From Actinomycetes bacterium (GTDB lineage Bacteria; Actinomycetota; Acidimicrobiia; Acidimicrobiales; Palsa-688): a stretch of 10,270 nucleotides of DNA. Below are positions 1 to 5,522 of this stretch, piece by piece. Location: positions 1 through 10,270 of the forward strand of contig JAKBBS010000122.1 of the NCBI GenBank assembly GCA_021808425.1, in the 5' to 3' direction. Below the pieces are notes generated by a model. That model was not told where the DNA came from. It did no database searches and saw only the letters and a list, made by a program, of their open reading frames with translations. How positions within the stretch are numbered: the first letter of the stretch is position 1; each line of letters starts with the position of its first letter. A program made the translations under genes and the position numbers.

Positions 1-203
1 TGGCCAACGAGGGCGACGATCCCTGTGACGCAGCAAGAGCAGCGATCGCCCTCGGAGGGCGGCTCCACGTCCTAGCCCTGCCCGGCGAGGAAGACTCGGA
101 GGAGGCCTGCAAACGCATAGCCGACGCGGGAGGCGGTTCCGTCGCCGTGCTGCAACGCCCAAGCGACGCCGTCAGCGCGATACGTCGGCTCCTCGAGCCT
201 TGA
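1..203 (+). CDS. C-terminal tail of a protein, possibly von Willebrand A-like (5' truncated)
   Basis: The reading frame is open from position 3 to a TGA at 201-203 and gives 66 residues with no start inside the window. The visible part has a helix (DAARAAIALGG), a hydrophobic strand (LHVLALPG), an acidic stretch, then a helix plus strand (ACKRIADAGGGSVAVL) and a final helix (DAVSAIRRLL). This order matches the last third of a VWA domain, where 'A..A...G..VHVL.LG' is followed by 'L..IA..TGG' and a terminal helix. The MIDAS metal-binding residues would lie upstream and are not visible, so the family is a guess from fold pattern. The frame ends 16 nt before the next gene, which reads the same way, so the two could be co-transcribed. 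The coding frame itself is more secure than its identity. Confidence 0.55.
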   Translation, partial: ANEGDDPCDAARAAIALGGRLHVLALPGEEDSEEACKRIADAGGGSVAVLQRPSDAVSAIRRLLEP

Positions 204-219
204 GCATTTTCGATTAGCC

Positions 220-1101
220 ATGTGGCCTGATGCAGAGGTGGAGATCAATGCGGGGCTCGTTCGCATCTTGCTCGTCGAGCAGGCTCCGGACCTGGCGGAC
301 TTAGACCTGAGACACGCCGGAGCTGGCTGGGACAACGTGATGTGGCGGCTCGGCGATCGCCTCGCGGTGCGGTTGCCGCGCAGGCAGTCGGCGGCTCCAC
401 TGGCGGCAAAAGAACAGCAATGGATGACGGAAATCGGAAGCGGTTTACCCCTCGCCGTGCCCCTACCCGTCTTCTTGGGTCGTCCAGGTTGCGGTTACCC
501 GTGGCGCTGGTCTGTCGTCAAGTGGCTGGAAGGCGAGCCGGCAGACCGGGCGGTGATCGAATCCCCGCATGCAGGTGCGGCCGCTCTCGGGGAATTCCTG
601 CGCGCACTTCACCGACGTGCGCCTACCGACGCACCGGTCAACGAGTTTCGTGGTGTCCCTCTCGCTTTGCGAGCGGACACGCTCGAAGTTCGCCTCGAAG
701 CACTGAAGGCGCACGTCGACGGGCCGGCTATCCGAAGCGCGTGGATCGCGGCGCTCGACGCTCGGATATATCAGGACCCGCCCGTATGGCTGCACGGTGA
801 CCTGCACCCGGCGAACATGATCGTCGCCCGAGGAGCACTTGCCGGGGTCATCGACTTCGGAGACCTTTGCGCTGGCGATCCTGCAACCGACGTCGCCGCG
901 CTCCACATGCTTATTCCACGCGAAGCGGCGCCGGCCTTCTGGGAGGCCTACGGTGGATGGGAGGAGCACCTTGATCGACGAGCCGTCGGATGGGCCCTTC
1001 TGTTCGGGCTCATGCTGATGGAGATCGGCATGCAGGGCCCTCACTCGTACACCCAAGTGGGGCGCTCTACGCTAGAACGAGCAGTTGGCGCAGACAGCTG
1101 A
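220..1101 (+). CDS. Aminoglycoside phosphotransferase (APH) family kinase
   Basis: A 293-residue protein-kinase-like small-molecule phosphotransferase. The Brenner motif HGDLHPAN spans about residues 192-199, with D194 the expected catalytic base and N199 a Mg2+ ligand. The metal-binding IDFGD motif is at about 211-215. The N-terminal lobe has a short beta-rich pattern (WRLGDRLAVRLPRR) in which an arginine sits where many kinases have the ATP lysine, as is common in this subfamily. The region VKWLEGEPA is the usual hinge. The ATG at 220 is preferred because the family normally begins with a short 'EVEI..LVR.LL' helix that this start retains; a GTG at 238 also lies in frame. No clear ribosome site precedes it. 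Many such proteins are annotated as antibiotic kinases without proof, and the substrate cannot be read from sequence. It lies 34 nt upstream of a co-directional acyl-CoA dehydrogenase, so a shared transcript and an acyl-metabolic role are possible. Confidence 0.9.
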   Translation: MWPDAEVEINAGLVRILLVEQAPDLADLDLRHAGAGWDNVMWRLGDRLAVRLPRRQSAAPLAAKEQQWMTEIGSGLPLAVPLPVFLGRPGCGYPWRWSVVKWLEGEPADRAVIESPHAGAAALGEFLRALHRRAPTDAPVNEFRGVPLALRADTLEVRLEALKAHVDGPAIRSAWIAALDARIYQDPPVWLHGDLHPANMIVARGALAGVIDFGDLCAGDPATDVAALHMLIPREAAPAFWEAYGGWEEHLDRRAVGWALLFGLMLMEIGMQGPHSYTQVGRSTLERAVGADS

Positions 1102-1122
1102 ACTTTTTTACTGCTGATGACA

Positions 1123-1128
1123 GGGAGG
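1123..1128 (+). promoter_or_regulatory. Ribosome binding site of ACAD-1
   Basis: AGGGAGG lies about 7 nt upstream of the ATG at 1136. It is a strong Shine-Dalgarno match and fixes this start. Confidence 0.8.
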
Positions 1129-1135
1129 AACAGTA

Positions 1136-2404
1136 ATGGACTTTGACATTCCGTCCGATCTCGTCGCTTACCTGGACGAGCTTGATGCTTTCATCGAAGC
1201 CGAGATCAAACCTCTCGAAGAGGCCGACGACAACATCCGCTTCTTCGACCACAGACGTGAGTGGGCCCGAACCGACTTCGAGCACGGAGGACTTCCACGC
1301 CGGGAGTGGGAGGAGCTTCTCGGGGAGGCCCGCCGGAAGGCGGACGCCGCAGGCCATTACCGATACCCGTTTCCCGCATCCTTCGGCGGTCGCGACGGTA
1401 ACAACCTGGGCATGGCGGTGATCCGGGAGCACTTGGCCCGCAAAGGCCTGGGTTTGCACAACGACTTACAGAACGAGCATTCGATCGTCGGCAACAACGT
1501 GGGGCTGCTTTTGATGATCAACTACGGCAGCGACGAGCAAAAGGCGGAATGGATCGACGATCTGGCGCAAGGCAGACGCCACTTCGCTTTCGGGATCACC
1601 GAGCCTGCGCACGGCTCCGACGCCACGCACATGGAGACCTCCGCTGTTCGCGACGGTGATATGTGGGTGATAAACGGCGAGAAGACCTGGAACACCGGCA
1701 TCCACACTGCTGCGGCGGATCTGGTGTTCGCGCGAACATTCGGCGAGGCCGGCGATGCGCGGGGGATCACGGCGTTCATGGTTCCGAGGGACACGCCCGG
1801 ATTCGAGGTCCTCGAATACCTTTGGACATTCAACATGCCGACCGACCATGCGCACGTACGGTTGAGCGATGTCCGTGTCCCGGCCGGTGCGGTCTTCGGC
1901 GAGGAGGGTAGGGGTCTCGCGATCACCCAGCACTTTTTCAACGAGAACCGGATCCGCCAAGCAGCGTCGAGTCTCGGTGCTGCTGAGTTCTGTGTGGACA
2001 GGGCTGTCGAATATGCGAAGAAGAGGGCCCCTTTCGGTAAGCCGCTCGCCTCGAACCAGGCAATCCAGTTCCCCCTCGTCGAGCTTCGCACGCAATGCGA
2101 AATGTTGAAAGTGTTCGTCTACAAGACGGCGTGGCTGATGGACCGCGACGGGGCGTTCGCCGCTTCCGAGCAGGTGTCGATGTGCAACTTCTGGGCGAAC
2201 AGGCTGTGCTGCGAAGCTGCGGACCGGGCTATGCAGGTACACGGTGGCCTCGGCTACTCGCGCCACCAGCCTTTCGAGCACATCTATCGCCACCACCGCC
2301 GTTACCGGATCACGGAAGGCTCAGAGGAGATCCAGATGCGCCGAGTCGCCGGCTACATGTTCGGGTTCATGTCGCAGCGAGCGCCGAAGGGAGTCGACGC
2401 ATGA
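1136..2404 (+). CDS. Acyl-CoA dehydrogenase family protein (ACAD-1)
   Basis: A 422-residue FAD-dependent acyl-CoA dehydrogenase, predicted to introduce the alpha,beta double bond in an acyl-CoA thioester and pass electrons to an electron-transfer flavoprotein. The N-terminal helical domain (about 1-145) is followed by the beta-domain flavin/substrate motif FGITEPAHGSD from residue 152 and WVINGEKTWNTG. The C-terminal helical domain carries RAPFGKPLASNQAIQ, QVHGGLGYS and RITEGSEEIQ. E394 in the last motif sits where the medium-chain enzyme has its catalytic glutamate. Length is normal for the family. A strong ribosome site precedes the ATG. A kinase-fold gene lies 34 nt upstream in the same direction, and the stop is only 3 nt from the stop of the convergent LvaA-like kinase. 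The 'FDHRREWARTD' N-terminus and 'HIYRHHRRYRITEG' tail recall an actinobacterial subfamily that, as I recall it, often neighbours phosphotransferase and DUF6285 genes. The acyl substrate is unknown. Confidence 0.95.
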   Translation: MDFDIPSDLVAYLDELDAFIEAEIKPLEEADDNIRFFDHRREWARTDFEHGGLPRREWEELLGEARRKADAAGHYRYPFPASFGGRDGNNLGMAVIREHLARKGLGLHNDLQNEHSIVGNNVGLLLMINYGSDEQKAEWIDDLAQGRRHFAFGITEPAHGSDATHMETSAVRDGDMWVINGEKTWNTGIHTAAADLVFARTFGEAGDARGITAFMVPRDTPGFEVLEYLWTFNMPTDHAHVRLSDVRVPAGAVFGEEGRGLAITQHFFNENRIRQAASSLGAAEFCVDRAVEYAKKRAPFGKPLASNQAIQFPLVELRTQCEMLKVFVYKTAWLMDRDGAFAASEQVSMCNFWANRLCCEAADRAMQVHGGLGYSRHQPFEHIYRHHRRYRITEGSEEIQMRRVAGYMFGFMSQRAPKGVDA

Positions 2405-2407
2405 GTC

Positions 2408-3433
2408 TCACGGGCGGATGAGCATCAGCAGGTCCCATTCCATTTCGGGAACCCGCCGGCCGCTGGCTGCCATGACTATCGAGGGGAAAGTCCCGTTCAA
2501 ATGTGCTGACGCCTGTCCGTAGAGGCCGATTGCCCAGCGCAGCGTCCCGAGGACCTTCCACCACTCGAAGCGCTCCACGTCGAACGAGCCTCCTGCCTGG
2601 TTGTAGCCGTCCACAAGTGGTGGTAAAGAGGAGAACCCGCCGACCTCCAACTCGTCGCTCCGAAAGCGCCACATACGCAGCGCGGGCCAAGCTAGGTCCT
2701 CCATCGGGTCGCCCAGTTTGCGGGATCCTTCCCAGTCGAGGATCGCCCGGAGTCCGTCAGGGCCGACGATCAGATTCCCGTTGCGGACGTCGGTGTGCAC
2801 GATCGACGCAGCGCTGTCTGTCTTGGGTAGGTGGCGTTCGAGCCATTTCATGCCGAGCGCAAGGGCCGGGCGATCTGCCAGTCCGAGGTCGAAGATGGCA
2901 GTGCTGAGGTCGCCTAGAGCCGCCTCGGCGGGCGGACGTGGACCTGGGTCGATCAGCCCGGGCGGAGCGAGGTCGGGGCTGATCGAATGAAGTCTCGCGA
3001 GGGCTGCGCCAAGCTGGCCGGCGATCTGTTCTCCGTTCCTGTTGCCGGCCACTAGTCGAAGAACCCTTCTCGGGACCGTTTCGCCATCGACGCGCTGCGA
3101 GATGAAGAAAGGTCCTCCGAGTATTCCGGCATCCTCCGACACTGCCACAACCTCGGGTACCGGGACCCCGCGTCTGCGTGCGAGGGTTCGCATCGCCGCT
3201 TCGGAGCTCACCGTATTGAGGCCCCCAGCGCCCTCCGGGACGATGGTCACGACGAGACCGCTGGGAGGGCGGCCCTCGGCGAGTGCCTCGAACGCTACGT
3301 TGCGCCTTCTCGCTCCGGCGGACGAGGCGGCGACATCGACTACGCGGACCGGGCAAGTCCAGACCCCGCAGAGGAACGCCTCCAGCTTCTCGGCCAGGGT
3401 CGCTGCGCTGTCACTCACAAGGGGGCTGGTCAC
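2408..3433 (-). CDS. Phosphotransferase family protein, LvaA / ACAD10-11 kinase-domain type
   Basis: A 341-residue APH-fold kinase. The catalytic motif is IVHTDVRNGNL, with H213, T214, D215 and N220; threonine replaces the usual glycine of HGD. The metal motif is AILDWEGSRKLGDPMEDLAW with D233, and DWE replaces DFG. The DWE..LGDP..DL.W signature and the C-terminal 'GRRVPEMEWDLLMLI' are typical of the kinase domain of ACAD10/ACAD11 and of bacterial LvaA, which phosphorylate the 4-hydroxyl of hydroxyacyl-CoAs. The GTG at 3433 is chosen because its GTGA overlaps the TGA of the upstream DUF6285 gene by 4 nt and a GGGAGG ribosome site lies just before it. A longer frame reaches back to 3538, but it would run antiparallel-like arginine-rich sequence through the upstream gene. 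Tight coupling suggests a kinase/partner complex like LvaAB. The acyl-CoA substrate is inferred, not shown. Confidence 0.9.
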   Translation of the reverse strand: MTSPLVSDSAATLAEKLEAFLCGVWTCPVRVVDVAASSAGARRRNVAFEALAEGRPPSGLVVTIVPEGAGGLNTVSSEAAMRTLARRRGVPVPEVVAVSEDAGILGGPFFISQRVDGETVPRRVLRLVAGNRNGEQIAGQLGAALARLHSISPDLAPPGLIDPGPRPPAEAALGDLSTAIFDLGLADRPALALGMKWLERHLPKTDSAASIVHTDVRNGNLIVGPDGLRAILDWEGSRKLGDPMEDLAWPALRMWRFRSDELEVGGFSSLPPLVDGYNQAGGSFDVERFEWWKVLGTLRWAIGLYGQASAHLNGTFPSIVMAASGRRVPEMEWDLLMLIRP

Positions 3434-3792
3434 CTGCCCTCCCACGCGTCGTGCCCGGGTTTGACCACGCCAAGCTCGTCGCGTACGACGGCAGCCATGG
3501 TGAGCCACGCCGAACGCTCGAAGTCGGGATCGTCGCAACTTCTCAGCTTCTCAGCGAGCTCCGCACGCAGGGCCTCGACTTCTCCGGCGTGGCCGAGAAG
3601 GGCTGTGAGTCGGGACTGTTCGGCGCTTCGGGCGGCGGCCGCCAGATCGGTCTCCCGCCCGACGATACGGGCCAGGTTCGCCGCGACTCTGACCTTGTGT
3701 GCGACGTCGCCCGGCACGACGGCCATGACGTCGGCCTCGAGGAAGTCCGCTACCGCGTCGAGCAGTTGGGAGGCACTCGGATACATGTTCAT
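3430..3792 (-). CDS. DUF6285 family protein, LvaB-like small kinase partner
   Basis: A 120-residue, mostly helical protein without signal peptide or membrane segment. The N-terminal 'PSASQLLDAVADFLEADVM' followed by 'HKVRVAANLARIVGRE' is the DUF6285 pattern. As I recall, this family includes the about 12 kDa LvaB of Pseudomonas putida, which is required for the kinase LvaA to act on 4-hydroxyvaleryl-CoA. The start is the ATG at 3792, with a second ATG two codons later at 3786. A minus-strand TAGCCT hexamer ends 7 nt before 3792 and suggests a leaderless mRNA. The open frame extends upstream to 3906, but that part overlaps the divergent gene's start and lacks family similarity. The stop overlaps the start of the LvaA-like kinase by 4 nt, so translation is probably coupled and the proteins made in balance. 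No catalytic residues are apparent; a scaffold or activator role is an inference from LvaB. Confidence 0.85.
   Translation of the reverse strand: MNMYPSASQLLDAVADFLEADVMAVVPGDVAHKVRVAANLARIVGRETDLAAAARSAEQSRLTALLGHAGEVEALRAELAEKLRSCDDPDFERSAWLTMAAVVRDELGVVKPGHDAWEGR
3438..3443 (-). promoter_or_regulatory. Ribosome binding site deciding the kinase GTG start
   Basis: Read on the minus strand, GGGAGG lies 4 nt before the GTG at 3433, inside the last codons of the DUF6285 gene. Together with the GTGA stop/start overlap it supports the GTG over the upstream in-frame ATG at 3538. Confidence 0.65.
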
Positions 3793-3799
3793 CGACGCA

Positions 3800-3805
3800 A
3801 GGCTA
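3800..3805 (-). promoter_or_regulatory. Candidate -10 of the DUF6285-kinase operon
   Basis: Minus-strand TAGCCT (TANNNT) ends 7 nt before the ATG at 3792. That is the spacing expected for a leaderless actinobacterial transcript. No convincing -35 is visible. Confidence 0.35.
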
Positions 3806-3846
3806 CGCGTCATCGAAGCGGCCGGGCCTGCCCTCGGCGAGTTCGC

Positions 3847-3852
3847 TACGAT
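3847..3852 (+). promoter_or_regulatory. Candidate -10 of the SCO6745-family gene
   Basis: TACGAT lies 6 nt before the ATG at 3859, so transcription would begin at or next to the start codon. No Shine-Dalgarno sequence is present, consistent with a leaderless mRNA. No clear -35 is seen. Confidence 0.4.
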
Positions 3853-3858
3853 CCCACT

Positions 3859-4596
3859 ATGAACGTCAACGACCTGATGGAACGCGCCTGCCCTAGCCTC
3901 GGGCATCTCGGCTCGGCCTTCTATTTCACCCCGGAGACCGTCGGCGTGGGCAAAGGAGTCGGCCTCGACGGATTCCGATTCTACTTCCTCGGCCGGGGCG
4001 GGGTTCTAGGCGACGTGGAGCCGGCGGTTGTGACGAGCACCTTCGGCTACTTCAAGCCTTCCCTCGTGGAGAAGATGTGGACCTCTGCGCGTGAGCGCTA
4101 TCCCGCCCGCGAGGCATCCCGTCTCTACGTCCGCTGCTGCCAGGATCATGGACGGGAGCGCCTCGGCGGCGTCGACGGTCTCGCAGGCTTCTGCGACGCA
4201 GGAGAAAAGGTGATCGCCAAGGCGATGCAGGACCCTGCAGGGCTCACCCTGTTCGCGGGATGGGCGGCGGAGCCCCTAGCGGAGGATCTGCCGGGCCGGG
4301 CGATGCAGCTGGTCGCGGTCCTTCGGGAGCTTCGCGGTTCTGCCCACCTCGTCGCAGTCAAAGCCAGTGGCCTGCCGACGCCCGTAGCGCACGCGATCAA
4401 GCGACCCAAAGACGTTGCAGTATTCGGCTGGGCAGAAGGCGAGGTACCCGAACCCACGGATGACGACAGGAATGCGCTCGAGGCCGCCGAAGCGTTGACC
4501 GATCGACTTCTTGCGCCCGCATTCGCAGCGTTGGACGACACCGAGGCGGCGACATTTCTTGCGGGTCTCGAAGTAATAGATTCCGCCTTGGCCTGA
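3859..4596 (+). CDS. SCO6745-family protein
   Basis: A 245-residue protein of the actinobacterial SCO6745 family, whose biochemical function is not established to my knowledge. The family-typical N-terminus is visible as 'HLGSAFYFTPETVGVGKGVGLDGFRFYFLGRGGVLGDV', matching the usual pattern of 'H...YF.PE......LGL.GF..GYFAGRAAPLG', then 'VVTSTFGYFKPSLVEK' and a long helical region. Some databases describe a helix-turn-helix-like fold, but no clear DNA-binding recognition helix stands out. The start is the ATG at 3859, preceded by a TACGAT box. The open frame continues upstream to 3283, but that 192-codon extension is antisense to the DUF6285 and kinase genes and has no family similarity. It is transcribed divergently from the DUF6285 gene across 66 bp, so the two may share regulation. 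It converges on the histidine-phosphatase gene with 38 nt between stops. Confidence 0.85.
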   Translation: MNVNDLMERACPSLGHLGSAFYFTPETVGVGKGVGLDGFRFYFLGRGGVLGDVEPAVVTSTFGYFKPSLVEKMWTSARERYPAREASRLYVRCCQDHGRERLGGVDGLAGFCDAGEKVIAKAMQDPAGLTLFAGWAAEPLAEDLPGRAMQLVAVLRELRGSAHLVAVKASGLPTPVAHAIKRPKDVAVFGWAEGEVPEPTDDDRNALEAAEALTDRLLAPAFAALDDTEAATFLAGLEVIDSALA

Positions 4597-4634
4597 TCGG
4601 CCCCACCTCCCTTCGCCGCGCCGCTGCCCTGCCG

Positions 4635-5396
4635 TTAGTCGGCTACCGCCATGGGGCGGTACCGGCTCTCAGCGCTGGCAGGCGAGGTCCGTCGAAGGCC
4701 GCGGGACGTGCCTTGCCCGGAGTGCGGTTCGCGATAGAGGAAAATCTCGGCATTGGCGACCGATTCGCGCTTCTGGTTGCGGCCTTGATGTTCCCAGGTT
4801 CCTTGGCTACCGGCGAGCTGCAGGGTGCGAAGCGCTTGAACTGGTTCGGCGTGCGTGACCAAAAGGACGGCGTCTCCGCTACGAAGGCGCGGCCAGGCAG
4901 TTTCGTGCCAGAAGCTGATCACGCGCCGGTGGGTATCACGGCGCGTTTCGCCATTCGGCAGCTCCTCCCGACGTACGTGCGCGTACTTGCCGTCGTTGCT
5001 GGGATTCGCCGGATGATCTAATGGAAGCGGGGGAGGGGCGGCGTCAGGATCGTCCCGCCAGATTTTGCGCTGCCGGTTTCCGTACCGTCCTGAAATCTCG
5101 ATCTTGGTCATGCCCTGCAACTGCCCGAGGTTTCGCTCGTTAAGCCGCCAGTCGGTGCGAGCCGGCACTGTCGGCCGTCCGGCCGCCTCAAGCAGTAGCA
5201 GCGCTGTCGACCTTGCACGCTGCAGTTCGCTGGTGAAACACACCGTGGGCGCTGCACCTAGGTTGCCGATGATTACTCCTGCACGAACTGCCTCGGCGCG
5301 ACCGCGCTCACTCAGCGCTGGATCCTCCCACCCGGCCAGGCGACCACCGGCGTTCCAGCTGCTTTCAGCGTGGCGCACCACGATCAGCATCACCAT
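4635..5396 (-). CDS. Phosphoglycerate-mutase-like histidine phosphatase, GpmA-related
   Basis: A 253-residue member of the histidine phosphatase superfamily. The phosphohistidine motif VVRHAESSWN holds R8 and H9. R60 lies in TSELQRAR, E87 in WRLNERNLGQLQG, and the second active-site histidine H182 in LLVTHAEPVQAL. The 'LNER..G.LQG', 'KIWR.....PPPLP' and long insert before H182 match cofactor-dependent phosphoglycerate mutase rather than a short phosphatase. Two signature positions differ: RHGE has become RHAE, and the HGNS around the second histidine has become HAEP. It may thus be a paralogue with another phosphate ester as substrate instead of the housekeeping glycolytic enzyme. The ATG at 5396 is used; an ATG two codons later is possible, and neither has a strong ribosome site. 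The C-terminal 35 residues (RTSPASAESRYRP) look unstructured. A link to the phospho-acyl chemistry of its neighbours is speculative. Confidence 0.88.
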   Translation of the reverse strand: MVMLIVVRHAESSWNAGGRLAGWEDPALSERGRAEAVRAGVIIGNLGAAPTVCFTSELQRARSTALLLLEAAGRPTVPARTDWRLNERNLGQLQGMTKIEISGRYGNRQRKIWRDDPDAAPPPLPLDHPANPSNDGKYAHVRREELPNGETRRDTHRRVISFWHETAWPRLRSGDAVLLVTHAEPVQALRTLQLAGSQGTWEHQGRNQKRESVANAEIFLYREPHSGQGTSRGLRRTSPASAESRYRPMAVAD

Positions 5397-5504
5397 GAGC
5401 CCCAGGCGCGTCCGTATGCGTCCGGCGGATAACTCTGGGAACTCGACGTCACGGATTGATCATGGGTCGACTACGTGAAGGATCTGTGAGTCAGTGATGA
5501 GTTC

Positions 5505-5522
5505 CCTTAGCCTTAGCCTTAG
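5505..5522. repeat. Three tandem CCTTAG hexamers at the 3' end of ACAD-2
   Basis: CCTTAG occurs three times in perfect tandem. The last copy covers the TAA stop of ACAD-2 (5519-5521 on the minus strand), so changes in copy number downstream of the stop would not alter the protein. It probably arose by slippage; no hairpin is formed. Confidence 0.85.

Noticed and set aside
1081..1109. Weak stem followed by a T run after the first kinase gene, possible terminator
   Set aside because: The stem is only about 5 bp with a G-T pair, and the distance to ACAD-1 is 34 nt; more likely read-through.
1466..2296. 276-residue open frame on the minus strand inside ACAD-1
   Set aside because: High-GC antisense shadow; its composition is arginine/valine-rich and it lies wholly within a convincing gene.
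3283..3858. 192-codon N-terminal extension of the SCO6745-family gene
   Set aside because: It is antisense to the DUF6285 and kinase genes with no domain-like sequence; family similarity begins just after the ATG at 3859.
4597..4634. Possible bidirectional terminator between convergent genes
   Set aside because: Only short GGCC/GGCC pairing and no T tract on either strand.
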